From positions 1-41,050 of the forward strand of contig NZ_JBAKFX010000037.1 in assembly GCF_037577855.1 (NCBI RefSeq): a stretch of 41,050 bases of DNA, read 5' to 3'. Position 1 is the first letter of the stretch; each line of letters opens with the position of its first letter. Both the position numbers and the translations under genes were made by a program. Source of the stretch: Dethiothermospora halolimnae (lineage in GTDB: Bacteria; Bacillota; Clostridia; Tissierellales; VENL01). Shown here one piece after another: positions 25,340-33,446 of the stretch. The notes beneath the pieces are model-generated. The model made no database searches. It saw nothing but the letters and a program-made list of their open reading frames with translations, and had not been told where the DNA came from.

Positions 25340-25368
25340 ATTATAATATATAAAGTTTTTTAATACAA
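25340..25368 (-). promoter_or_regulatory. Promoter of the glycine reductase operon
   Basis: On the minus strand TTGTAT (25363-25368) and a perfect TATAAT (25340-25345) are spaced by 17 bp. Transcription would start about 50 nt before the riboswitch. A palindrome, ATTGTTAAACAAT (25303-25315), lies between start site and aptamer and might bind a regulator. Confidence 0.8.
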
Positions 25369-25445
25369 TACTATTTTACATTTTTTTTATCTATAATTAA
25401 TTTTCATAATATTCGTTGTTTTCACTAACCCATAAAAACCGGTTA

Positions 25446-26306
25446 TTAAGCCTTTTTCAACGAATTTTCAAAATATACAGCTATGGCTCCAATTCCAGCA
25501 TGGGTTCCCACCGTTGCCCCTACCTTTCCAAATATTATCTCCTTTGGCTTTAATTCTTTTTCTAAAGACTCTTTAAGTTCCATGGCAAATTCCTCAGCTT
25601 CAGTATGATTTACCCCAATGGTCATATCTTTAAAATCCATATCCATCTTCTTTATTTTCTTTATAACCCATTTAATAACCTTCTTTCTCCCCCGTATCTT
25701 ATCCTTTAAGGTTAATTTTCCATTCTCTATATTAAGTACTGGCTTAATCTTCAGTTTCTCACCTATAAATGCCTTAGTAACCGAAAGCCTTCCACCTTTT
25801 TTAAGATTCTCCAGAGTATCCACTACAAATATATAGTCCATATGATTAACCATATCTTTAAGCCTATCTATTATTACATCTTTATTTTCATCCACTTTAG
25901 CCATTCTAGCTCCTTCTATAGCCATTAAACCTTGTCCTAAGGTTATTCCCCTAGAATCAATTACAGTTATCCTATCTTCAAGTCCTATAATCTTCTTTGC
26001 CATCATAGCCGATTGATATGTTCCACTCATTTCTGATGAAATAGTTAATACTATTATGTGTTCATAATCATCTTTAAATTTGTTATATATATCTATAAAC
26101 TCCTTAGGAGTAACCTGGGATGTAGTAGGTAGTTTATCACTACATCCCATTTTCCTATAAAATTCTTCAGTGGATATATCTATTCCATCTCTATAACTAC
26201 CATCCTCAAAATTTATAGTTAGGGGTACAACTTCTATATCTAAATCTTCTATATATTTCTTAGGTATATCAGAAACACTATCTGCTATTATTTTTACCCT
26301 TCCCAC
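25446..26306 (-). CDS. DegV family fatty-acid-binding protein
   Basis: Cytosolic protein of 286 residues. DegV proteins bind a fatty acid and serve fatty acid kinase as FakB. Family features are IIADSVSDIPKKY at the N-terminus, LPTTSQVTPKEF, ISSEMSGTYQSA and the C-terminal VGATVGTHAGIGAIAVYF. The GTG start follows AGGAGTGAAGAGCT. No FakA partner gene is in the window, so the kinase link is inferred from the family. It appears monocistronic, with a short AACCGGTT stem behind it. Confidence 0.92.
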   Translation of the reverse strand: MGRVKIIADSVSDIPKKYIEDLDIEVVPLTINFEDGSYRDGIDISTEEFYRKMGCSDKLPTTSQVTPKEFIDIYNKFKDDYEHIIVLTISSEMSGTYQSAMMAKKIIGLEDRITVIDSRGITLGQGLMAIEGARMAKVDENKDVIIDRLKDMVNHMDYIFVVDTLENLKKGGRLSVTKAFIGEKLKIKPVLNIENGKLTLKDKIRGRKKVIKWVIKKIKKMDMDFKDMTIGVNHTEAEEFAMELKESLEKELKPKEIIFGKVGATVGTHAGIGAIAVYFENSLKKA

Positions 26307-26429
26307 AGCTCTTCACTCCTCATTCATAATTAATAATAAAGTATATTATAATTGCATTTAATTTAGTAAAAGAATACGTAATATCATTATATATTTTAAA
26401 TGGGATTTCTACAATAGCGGTATTTAAAA

Positions 26430-26460
26430 ACAAAGGCACCTTTGGTGCTTCTTTGTTTAG
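26430..26460 (-). terminator. Hairpin with T-tract upstream of degV (possible repeat element)
   Basis: AAACAAAG-aa-GCACC-AAA-GGTGC-c-TTTGTTTTT on the minus strand is a strong stem with a T-tail. It lies 125 bp upstream of degV and 62 bp downstream of the Na/Pi gene. The following bases, AGTGCAGGGTGC...GTGCAGAGAA (to about 26492), resemble the region at 35925-35985, so it may be part of a dispersed intergenic element. Confidence 0.65.
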
Positions 26461-26503
26461 TGCAGGGTGCAAAGATCAGAGTGCAGAGAATTGTATGTAA
26501 AAT

Positions 26504-26529
26504 AAAAATAGCCCCAAAGGGACTATTTA
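26504..26529 (-). terminator. Terminator of the Na/Pi cotransporter gene
   Basis: AAATAGTCCC-TTTG-GGGCTATTTTTATTTT on the minus strand, overlapping the stop codon of the cotransporter gene. There is a clear GC stem and a T-rich tail. Confidence 0.85.
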
Positions 26530-28130
26530 TTTTCTAATGCATCAAGTATTGATATTGATATATTAGATGAATGATCTGCAACCCTCTCAAGGTTACTTAT
26601 CACATCTAAGAATACAATACCTGAACTTGGATGACATTTTTGTTTATTTAGTCTATCAATATGATTTGCCCTATACTGTTTTTCTAATAGGTCAATATCT
26701 TGTTCATTGGCAATAACATTCTTAGCAACTTTAGGATCTGCATTCTTAAAAGCTATAAGGGCATTCTTAAAGGAATGTTCAACCTTATCAAACATAATCT
26801 GAAGCTCATCTAAAGCATTATCTGTAAACCAAAATTTATTGTCTATTCTATATTGTGCTAGCTCTGCTAAGTTATCAGCATGGTCCCCCACACGTTCTAA
26901 GTCATTTATAGTATGGAACAATGTGGTTACTGTAGAGTTTTGCATGTCGGTTAATGGTGCATTATAAAGCTGCACAAGATATTCAGTTATATCACTTTCC
27001 AACTGATTAATTCGTTTTTCCTCTTTAAAGACTTTATGGGTTAACTTTTCGTCCTTAGTTATGAAGGCTTTGATTGAAGTCCTTAAATTCTCCTGTACCA
27101 ATCTTCCCATTCTTAAAACTTCTTTTGATGCTTGCCCCACGGCAATTGATGGTGTTTCTATTATTCTTGCATCTAAATATTTAAGTCCATTTGTATCTTC
27201 ATCTTCTCCCGGAACAAGTTTTTTGGCAGCTTTTACTATTAATGGAGCAAACCAAATTAATATAGCTACGTTAATTATATTAAAGAATGTATGGGCATTA
27301 GCTATTTGTCTAGAAACATCATTTTTTGATATTTCTTGAACTGCCCATTCAATAGGTATCCTAAGAACTAGCATAAATATAGCAGTACCTATAAGATTAA
27401 ATAATAAATGCATTACAGCAGCTCTTTTAGCTGTTTTGCTCGCTCCTATACTTGATAATAGGGCAGTAACACATGTACCAATATTATCACCATATAAAAT
27501 AGGTAAAGCCATCTCAATAGTTATCATTCCCTGACTGCCCAAAGTCAATAATACCCCCATTGAAGCACTACTGCTTTGTACAAGCACTGTCATAGCAAAA
27601 CCAACTAAAATTCCTATTAATGGATTGTTAAGTCCATGAAGGGCATTATTAAATGCCTCTGATTCTTTTAATGGGTCTAAAGATTCTTTCATAAGATCCA
27701 TTCCAACAAAGAGTATACCAAATCCAATTAGTGCTTCTGCGATTTGTTTATGTTTTTTCTTTGATGAGAATATTAAGATACCTACACCAATAGCAACAAC
27801 AATTGGAGCTATTGCTGTAAGTTTAAAAGCTATAAGCTGTCCAGTAATAGTAGTACCAATGTTGGCACCCATTATTACTCCTATAGCTTGGGTTAATTTC
27901 ATAATTCCAGCATTTACAAAACCTACAACCATAACGGTTGTGGCACTACTACTTTGTACTATTGCTGTTACAAGGGCACCTACTATTACCCCCATAAACC
28001 TGTTATTAGTTAAAATTCCTATTAAATTCTTTAATCTCTCACCTGCAACTTTTTGTAAACCTGTTCCCATTATATTCATTCCATAAAGAAATAGGCCTAG
28101 TCCACCTAATACTCCAAAAGCTACCTCCAT
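26523..28130 (-). CDS. Na+/phosphate cotransporter family protein with C-terminal PhoU-like domain
   Basis: An integral membrane transporter likely to import (or export) phosphate with Na+. The N-terminal part (about 1-310) has two inverted NptA/PNaS repeats. They are marked by TAIVQSSSATTVMVVGFVNAGIM and TVLVQSSSASMGVLLTLGS, each followed by GANIGTT or GDNIGTC. The C-terminal part (about 340-535) is a helical PhoU-like regulatory domain, with NDLERVGDHADNLAEL and SNLERVADHSSNIS. The 535-residue length is standard for this fusion. The ATG follows GGAGGTTAAAAA. A PHO-box-like site upstream suggests phosphate-starvation control. Confidence 0.94.
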   Translation of the reverse strand: MEVAFGVLGGLGLFLYGMNIMGTGLQKVAGERLKNLIGILTNNRFMGVIVGALVTAIVQSSSATTVMVVGFVNAGIMKLTQAIGVIMGANIGTTITGQLIAFKLTAIAPIVVAIGVGILIFSSKKKHKQIAEALIGFGILFVGMDLMKESLDPLKESEAFNNALHGLNNPLIGILVGFAMTVLVQSSSASMGVLLTLGSQGMITIEMALPILYGDNIGTCVTALLSSIGASKTAKRAAVMHLLFNLIGTAIFMLVLRIPIEWAVQEISKNDVSRQIANAHTFFNIINVAILIWFAPLIVKAAKKLVPGEDEDTNGLKYLDARIIETPSIAVGQASKEVLRMGRLVQENLRTSIKAFITKDEKLTHKVFKEEKRINQLESDITEYLVQLYNAPLTDMQNSTVTTLFHTINDLERVGDHADNLAELAQYRIDNKFWFTDNALDELQIMFDKVEHSFKNALIAFKNADPKVAKNVIANEQDIDLLEKQYRANHIDRLNKQKCHPSSGIVFLDVISNLERVADHSSNISISILDALENK

Positions 28131-28180
28131 TTTTTAACCTCCATTTCATATGTTATATATTATTTGCCATTACGTAACAA

Positions 28181-28237
28181 ATTATATGATACAACATATT
28201 CATCTGAGTTTTGTTAAATCCATGTTAAATTTGTAAA
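28181..28237 (-). promoter_or_regulatory. Candidate PHO box and -10 element upstream of the Na/Pi cotransporter
   Basis: On the minus strand TTTACA (28232-28237) precedes TTAACA (28223-28228) and TTAACA (28212-28217). The last two are exact copies at an 11-bp period with a 5-base spacer, the pattern described for PhoP sites in Bacillus. A perfect TATAAT (28181-28186) lies about 25 bp downstream with no recognisable -35, as expected for a PhoP-activated promoter. The rest of the 172-bp gap shows nothing else I can name. Confidence 0.65.
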
Positions 28238-28302
28238 TATACAAATAAATTTGTTAGGAAAACGTTAAATAAAATCTATTGTTTTAGATGTTTTTCACAA
28301 AA

Positions 28303-28773
28303 CTATCTTAACCCAGGAAAACCAATCTGTCTTAATGCCTCATATGTAATTATTGCCACGGAATTAGATAAGTTAAGGGATCTAGCACTCTCTCTATTAA
28401 GCATGGGAATCCTCATATTCCTTTCCCTATTAGCCATCAATAGGTCCTCTGGCAATCCTGCGGTTTCCTTTCCAAACACTAAAAAGCAATTTTCCGAGAA
28501 TTCCATATCTGAATATGATTTCTTCCCTTTGGTAGTAGCATAAAAAAATCTACCTTTGTCATGCTTCAACAATAACTCTTCAAAACTATCATGATAATGA
28601 ATATCTAATAAGTCCCAATAATCCAGTCCTGCCCGCTTTAAATGTTTGTTGTCTGTAGAAAAACCTAGAGGTCTAACTAGATGAAGTGATGCTCCCGTTG
28701 CAGCACATGTTCTAGCAATATTACCAGTATTTTGTGGTATTTCAGGTTCAACTAATACTATATTTATAGACAT
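28303..28773 (-). CDS. trmL: tRNA (cytidine/uridine-34-2'-O)-methyltransferase TrmL
   Basis: SPOUT-family methyltransferase that methylates the ribose at the wobble position of tRNA-Leu isoacceptors, using S-adenosylmethionine. It has 156 residues, the minimal SPOUT size. All three motifs are seen: EPEIPQNTGNIARTCAA at the N-terminus, LVFGKETAGLPEDLL, and the knot region IPMLNRESARSLNLSNSVAI. It is 18 bp downstream of cheX and probably co-transcribed with it. Confidence 0.94.
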   Translation of the reverse strand: MSINIVLVEPEIPQNTGNIARTCAATGASLHLVRPLGFSTDNKHLKRAGLDYWDLLDIHYHDSFEELLLKHDKGRFFYATTKGKKSYSDMEFSENCFLVFGKETAGLPEDLLMANRERNMRIPMLNRESARSLNLSNSVAIITYEALRQIGFPGLR

Positions 28774-28791
28774 AATAGCACCCCCTTCATT

Positions 28792-29259
28792 TTATTTATT
28801 TTCTTTTACAGATATATTTATTTCAATTGTCTCTTCTTCAAATTCAAATGGAACACACATTATATCTTGCCCTTTAATTGAATATACCATTTCTTTTCCC
28901 GCCAAGATACTAGGCGGGGTAATATCCGTTTTAATGCCTATATCGAACAATTTAGTAGAGGCATTTCCCATAATCATATTTCCAAGTTCAGAAATAGCAC
29001 TTTTAGCCATTTCATCTAAAGTAGCCACTGGCATACCTCCCATCATATTAGAAGCTAATTTTTTTCCTGTCTCTTCAGTAAAATTAATAACAATCTGTCC
29101 TTTTAAATTCCCGGTGACTCCAACGACCACTGCTATTGAATCAATTAGGCTTATATCTTTTCTCATAAAAGGTTTCTTTTGCTCTAGTGCTATATTCCCT
29201 ACTTGGACTAGTATATCTTTACTTGCTGTTAAAAATGGATTTACATATTCTACTTTCAT
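28792..29259 (-). CDS. cheX: CheX-like chemotaxis protein (CheY-P phosphatase family)
   Basis: A protein of 155 residues from the CheC/CheX/FliY family, which dephosphorylates CheY-P and helps reset chemotactic signalling. It starts MKVEYVNPFLTASKDIL and has the family helix KSAISELGNMIMGNAS with the E-x2-N catalytic pair (Glu and Asn of SELGN). TPPSILAGKEM and a C-terminal beta strand follow. No other chemotaxis or flagellar gene lies in the window, so whether it acts in motility here is uncertain; stand-alone CheX homologues are common in Clostridia. Confidence 0.87.
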   Translation of the reverse strand: MKVEYVNPFLTASKDILVQVGNIALEQKKPFMRKDISLIDSIAVVVGVTGNLKGQIVINFTEETGKKLASNMMGGMPVATLDEMAKSAISELGNMIMGNASTKLFDIGIKTDITPPSILAGKEMVYSIKGQDIMCVPFEFEEETIEINISVKENK

Positions 29260-29319
29260 TATATCATCCTTTCTGTAAGCATAATTTAATAGAATTATAT
29301 CACATTTTGTTGAAAAAGA

Positions 29320-29667
29320 CTATTTATTGCCATGTATATTCTTTATCCCCTTGTCATCTAAAACTATTCTTTTATTAAAAGTATTTATACTAAATTCTTC
29401 TTCTGCCTTTTTGATACCAATCCCCTTTAATTCTATTTTTTTCAAGTCTCCTTCACCTATCCTCTTTTTATGTAGTGTATATAAATAATGAATAGCTTGG
29501 GGTAAAAAACCTAATAATCTTGCAGAAACAGTATCGGTGGATATGGGATCTGTACCGGCAATTATTAAGCCTTTATTTTCTATAGACTTCCCTAGAGACG
29601 GCCCTGTTCCTATCATCGTCCTATCAGCACTAACTATGGTTAAATCTATTGGCATTTTTTCAATCTT
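29320..29667 (-). pseudogene. Truncated DUF362 family gene (C-terminal part only)
   Basis: About 111 residues matching the C-terminal portion of DUF362 proteins: IDLTIVSADRTMIGTGPSLG, then GLIIAGTDPISTDTVSARLLGF and GEGDLKKIELKGI. Full members are roughly 300 residues or more and carry an N-terminal portion that is absent here. The sequence upstream switches abruptly, around 29655-29675, into the btuC permease gene in another frame. The ATG at 29655 lies inside the end of that gene with no good ribosome site, so translation is doubtful. Best read as a remnant left by a deletion. Confidence 0.8.
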
Positions 29668-30524
29668 ACTATGTGGGGAATTATAAGACCAACAAATCCT
29701 ATTATGCCACTAACCGATACTGCCATAGCAGTTATAAATGAACATAATACTAATATAACTATTTTTGTCTTTTCTACATTTAACCCTAGATTTTTAGCCG
29801 ATTCTTCCCCTGTTAACATTATATTTAAATCCCTTGATAAAAAGATTAATAGACCTATGGCTATACAAATAGGAAATAAAATAGTTAAAAGTTGATTCCA
29901 CCCTTTCCCCGAAAAACTACCCAATGTCCAATAAATTATTTTGCTTAAGTCATTACTATGGATCACCATAAGAAATGACATGATAGCAGTAAAAAATTGT
30001 CCAACAGCTATTCCTGAAAGAAGTAACGTAGTTACTGGCACCTTATTTTTTACCTTAGATACAAAATAAACTATAAATGTAGATACCATAGCCCCTAAAA
30101 ATGCCCCTATAGATATACTTGATATATTAAATAGGACTATGTTAATTCCAGTTATAATAACCAAAGTAGCTCCTAGAGCGGCTCCTGAAGATATCCCTAT
30201 AACGTAGGGGTCAGCCATGGGATTTTTAAACATTCCTTGAAAAGCAGCCCCCACACTAGAAAGAGCTGCTCCCACCAATACACCTACCAATATTCTAGGT
30301 ATTCTTATATTAAAAATAATAGCCTGATATGATTTTGGAATGCTATCTATATCTATATAATTCTGTATTATAGGTATTTTAGAGAAAACTATCTTTATAG
30401 TGGTTAAAACATTTATATTTGCACTTCCTATCGTTGAAAATACCGCTATACTAACTAATAAAATTATAACCAGAGAAGACAAAGTAAAAACCCAACTTTC
30501 CCTTCTCTGTAAGTTGATTTTCAT
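29646..30524 (-). pseudogene. btuC: Cobalamin-type ABC transporter permease (BtuC/FecCD family), 3'-truncated
   Basis: A FecCD-family permease of which 292 residues remain; usual length is about 330-350. The N-terminal helix and NIRIPRILVGVLVGAALSSVGAAFQG, NPMADPYVIGISSGAALGA, LLLSGIAVGQFF and AKNLGLNVEKTK are intact. It runs normally to GIIGFVGLIIPHIVRL and then stops as KKCQ, losing the last two helices. The adjoining bases belong to a DUF362 gene. The cognate ATPase gene is also missing where it would be expected. Position behind btuF and a cobalamin riboswitch supports a corrinoid substrate. A functional permease is unlikely. Confidence 0.85.
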
Positions 30525-30541
30525 AAATATCCCTACTTCGT

Positions 30542-31522
30542 CTATTCTTTAGTAGTATCTTTAAATAATTCTGGATGTATTTTTTTTGCAATCATTTCAA
30601 GGACATCTACTATTCTAGGACCAGCTCTTGAAATAATATTCTGATCAACAAGATATATTTTATCATTTTTTACAGCATTTAATGTTTTATACTGCTCATT
30701 ATTTTTTATAGATTCAACTGTTTTTCCAGGACTATTTGGTGCTATATAAATATCTGGATTTTTTTCTACTAATTTCTCCACTGAATAATCAGCGTAGGAA
30801 CCAGATGCATCACCAGCTATATTTTCTCCACCTGCTAAAGTAATAATTTCATCTATAAAAGACCCTGGTCCTGCGGTCTTTAACGGGTCTCCCCAAACTT
30901 CATAAAACACCTTTGGTTTCTTAGCATCTTTCACTTCAGATGCTATATAATCCATTTTAGCCTGCATAACAACCGTGATTTCCTTAGCTTTTTTCATTGT
31001 ATTTGTTACTTGACCTATAGATTCGATAGTTGACATAACTTCTTTAATGGACTCTGGTTCATAGTTTAGTATCTTGATACCTGCAGCCTTTAATTGCTTA
31101 TTAATATTTTCTTTACCTTCACCATATTGAACTACTAAATCAGGACTCAGTTCTATAATTTTCTCTATATTCATGCTATTATAACTACCAACAGTCTCTT
31201 TATCTTTAGCTGCTTCTGGATAATCAGAATACTTACTAACTCCCACTACTCTATTACCAAGACCCAGTGCAAATAATATTTCAGTATTATTTGGTGCTAA
31301 AGATACAATCCTTTTAGGTGCTTTTTCAAATGTTACTTCATTGTCAAATCCATCTTTAACTGTCAATGGATAATGGAATCCAACTGTATCATTTGTATTT
31401 TGTTCTTCTTTACTGTCATTATCTTTATATTCATCCTTCACCCTTATACAGCCTGATAACACTGTCATAGTTAATAATAATACCATAAGCACAGATATAA
31501 TCTTTTTACCTCTCACTTTCAT
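30542..31522 (-). CDS. btuF: Cobalamin (corrinoid) ABC transporter substrate-binding lipoprotein BtuF-like
   Basis: A lipid-anchored binding protein of 326 residues. It has a signal peptide with lipobox VLSGC (Cys25) and a charged linker, followed by a Fe3+/B12-type periplasmic-binding fold. The fold carries KRIVSLAPNNTEILFALGLG, VGVSKYSDYPEAAKD, the helical backbone SIGQVTNTMKKAKEI and LAGGENIAGDASG. Family members bind cobalamin or Fe-siderophores; the cobalamin riboswitch upstream decides in favour of corrinoids. It is 17 bp ahead of the truncated btuC and appears intact itself. Confidence 0.92.
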   Translation of the reverse strand: MKVRGKKIISVLMVLLLTMTVLSGCIRVKDEYKDNDSKEEQNTNDTVGFHYPLTVKDGFDNEVTFEKAPKRIVSLAPNNTEILFALGLGNRVVGVSKYSDYPEAAKDKETVGSYNSMNIEKIIELSPDLVVQYGEGKENINKQLKAAGIKILNYEPESIKEVMSTIESIGQVTNTMKKAKEITVVMQAKMDYIASEVKDAKKPKVFYEVWGDPLKTAGPGSFIDEIITLAGGENIAGDASGSYADYSVEKLVEKNPDIYIAPNSPGKTVESIKNNEQYKTLNAVKNDKIYLVDQNIISRAGPRIVDVLEMIAKKIHPELFKDTTKE

Positions 31523-31561
31523 ATATATCCTCCTCCGTTTTTTATTATAGCTTATTAAACA

Positions 31562-31592
31562 TAAAAATACCTAGCTATTATTATGCTAGGAT
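31562..31592 (-). terminator. Expression-platform terminator of the cobalamin riboswitch
   Basis: On the minus strand CCTAGC-ATAATAATA-GCTAGG is followed by TATTTTTATG, between the aptamer and the btuF ribosome site. This fits premature termination when cobalamin is bound. Confidence 0.75.
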
Positions 31593-31626
31593 ATATAAGT
31601 ATATACCCTCCCTCCGAGACCAATTT

Positions 31627-31780
31627 GTTAGGCAGATATCCTGACTTGTGAATCATATTACTTCCAACGCCTTCCCGGTTCCCCAGTGGCATATGTTGGT
31701 TTCATCCTCACTTACAGTAGCGGGGGCTGTAGTAGATTTTCACTACTTTCCCTTTTAAGTTTCTTTATGAAACACCTAAC
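31627..31780 (-). ncRNA. Cobalamin (AdoCbl-type) riboswitch
   Basis: On the minus strand P1 is GTTAGG (31775-31780) paired with CCTAAC (31627-31632). The hallmark blocks are in order: AGCCCCCGCTACTGTAAGTG, GAGGATGAAACC, TATGCCACTGG, CCGGGAAGGCG and AAGTCAGGATATCTGCC. It lies 105 bp upstream of btuF and should repress the locus when B12 is plentiful. Confidence 0.95.
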
Positions 31781-31836
31781 TTTTTTATTATACTCATATA
31801 AAATAATAACAGATACAATTTGATTATTCAAGATTA

Positions 31837-33141
31837 TTATAAACTAAGTTCATAATAGTCCTTTGTATTTACTTCAGATACCTTCTTTACTCCCTTGTTC
31901 TTTTCCCCTTTTAAAATAATTATTTCACTATACATAGTTTTAATTGAATCAAATCTTATTGTTGATTTATTAAAATAATTATAATCAATAATAAGCCAAT
32001 AGGAATTTTCCCCAACTTTTATTACCGTCAGTCCTTTATAATTATCTTCCCATTTATTATTAATAGATATTTTTTTATTTATCTTATGTATTTCTATGTT
32101 TTTGACGTCTCTAGCTATTATACTATATAAAACTTTATTTTTAAAACTTTGTTGTCTTCTAGAAATAGTTTTTATATTTAATATATCTTTTATTTTATCA
32201 ACAGATTTAAGTAAGATATCTCCATGGTCTCCATTTATAAATAGTTTTCTCCCAAATATAGATGCAACACTACTACTAATCACTGTTCCATCACCACGGG
32301 GACTTGTTATAACATATCCCGGTTTACCATCTATCCACAGTTCCTTGTCACTATCTACTTTATTTACACATATAAACCTTGAAGTCTCAATACCCTTACC
32401 TACTATTATATGGATATCTCCTATTCTACTGTAAAGTTTATCAACACTAGAATTCAAGTGATTAAGAAAACTATTTTTTTCTTGTATTCTATCATGGGAT
32501 ATAAACTGAATAAAGTCCTTATCATCCTTATAAAATAGATATTCTCCATATTCTCTACTTGGTAATAATTCTTTTGCTACAGGAAAAAACTTTTTCAAAA
32601 AATTAATATCCTGTTTTTCCTTATATACCTTTTTAAAAATCCATACAAATCCTTCCCAAAGTACTTTGAAAAATACATTCCCATTGACTTTATCATAGGG
32701 CAATTCTCCACCTTCCCAAAAATAGTAGGCCTTCACCGTCCCAGCATTGGGAGTACCAATCATTATTAATTTATTAATATCGTAATTGTACAAGTCACTT
32801 TGTATATAAGCTCTAGCCACCAACCCTCCCATGCTATGACATACAATATTTACCTTATTAGTTTTATATATCTGCTTAATTCTATTTAGCTCTGGTATAA
32901 GATAGTTTGTCCCACTATAATAATTCCCTTTTCTCCAGTCATAATGTACTACAAATAAATCTACCTCTTTCTTATATCCCATCCCCTCTAAACTTTTAAT
33001 AAAAGGATCGTATATATAGCTAGCTGGTCCAAAACTAAACTCTCCTGTTCCTGGGATAATATCATCTCCCAAGGAACCAAATATACCAGGTATAAATACT
33101 AACGGAAGCTTTTTATTTGTTTGTATATTATAATTCATCAT
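31837..33141 (-). CDS. Lipase/acyltransferase-like alpha/beta hydrolase (LCAT type)
   Basis: A predicted serine hydrolase of 434 residues. The N-terminus LPLVFIPGIFGS is the oxyanion strand, and VNIVCHSMGGLVARAYIQ is the nucleophile elbow (Ser103 in G/C-H-S-M-G). The region GDGTVISSSVAS probably supplies the Asp and NGDHGDIL the His of the triad. The overall pattern resembles lecithin:cholesterol-acyltransferase-like proteins. No signal peptide is seen, so it is probably cytosolic; the substrate is unknown. A C-terminal extension of about 120 residues (beta-rich) has no family I recognise. The ATG at 33141 after TGGAGTGATAAAT is preferred over the GTG that overlaps that site. Confidence 0.85.
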   Translation of the reverse strand: MMNYNIQTNKKLPLVFIPGIFGSLGDDIIPGTGEFSFGPASYIYDPFIKSLEGMGYKKEVDLFVVHYDWRKGNYYSGTNYLIPELNRIKQIYKTNKVNIVCHSMGGLVARAYIQSDLYNYDINKLIMIGTPNAGTVKAYYFWEGGELPYDKVNGNVFFKVLWEGFVWIFKKVYKEKQDINFLKKFFPVAKELLPSREYGEYLFYKDDKDFIQFISHDRIQEKNSFLNHLNSSVDKLYSRIGDIHIIVGKGIETSRFICVNKVDSDKELWIDGKPGYVITSPRGDGTVISSSVASIFGRKLFINGDHGDILLKSVDKIKDILNIKTISRRQQSFKNKVLYSIIARDVKNIEIHKINKKISINNKWEDNYKGLTVIKVGENSYWLIIDYNYFNKSTIRFDSIKTMYSEIIILKGEKNKGVKKVSEVNTKDYYELSL

Positions 33142-33150
33142 ATTTATCAC

Positions 33151-33441
33151 TCCACTACTTTTATATTTATATTATGATTTATAAATATAAAAGTTGATAA
33201 AAAAATAGTTGTGGGATTACGAATCCCCCAACAACAAAATATTTGTGGTTTTACATAAGTTATAGAATTACACTTCCTCTAATAACTAAGAATTCAAAAA
33301 ACCACGTAGTTCCCAATAAATTTCATCAGTCACTATCAGAATAAAATTTTACGACCGTAGGGAGTGAAATAACCATATCTATTAACTATTAATTGTTAAC
33401 TATTATCTATTAACTAAAAAAAACGGCCCTAGGGCCATTTT
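33151..33441. other. Gene-free stretch between the hydrolase and NCS2 permease genes
   Basis: About 290 bp without a gene. It holds the hairpin at 33208-33235 (GTTGTGGGATT-ACG-AATCCCCCAACAAC) from the same family as 2570 and 10283. It also holds the inverted repeat ATTTTAC/GTGAAAT at 33346-33370, with an ACGACCGTAGGGAGT core. A TTAACTATTAATTG-like AT repeat (33375-33416) and the permease terminator follow. The first two are copies of families seen elsewhere in the window. Confidence 0.7.
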
Positions 33442-33446
33442 TTACT
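33415..33446 (-). terminator. Terminator of the NCS2 permease gene
   Basis: AAAAAATGGCCC-TA-GGGCC-GTTTTTTTTAG on the minus strand: a strong 6-bp GC stem with a long T-tail. It overlaps the permease stop codon. Confidence 0.92.
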
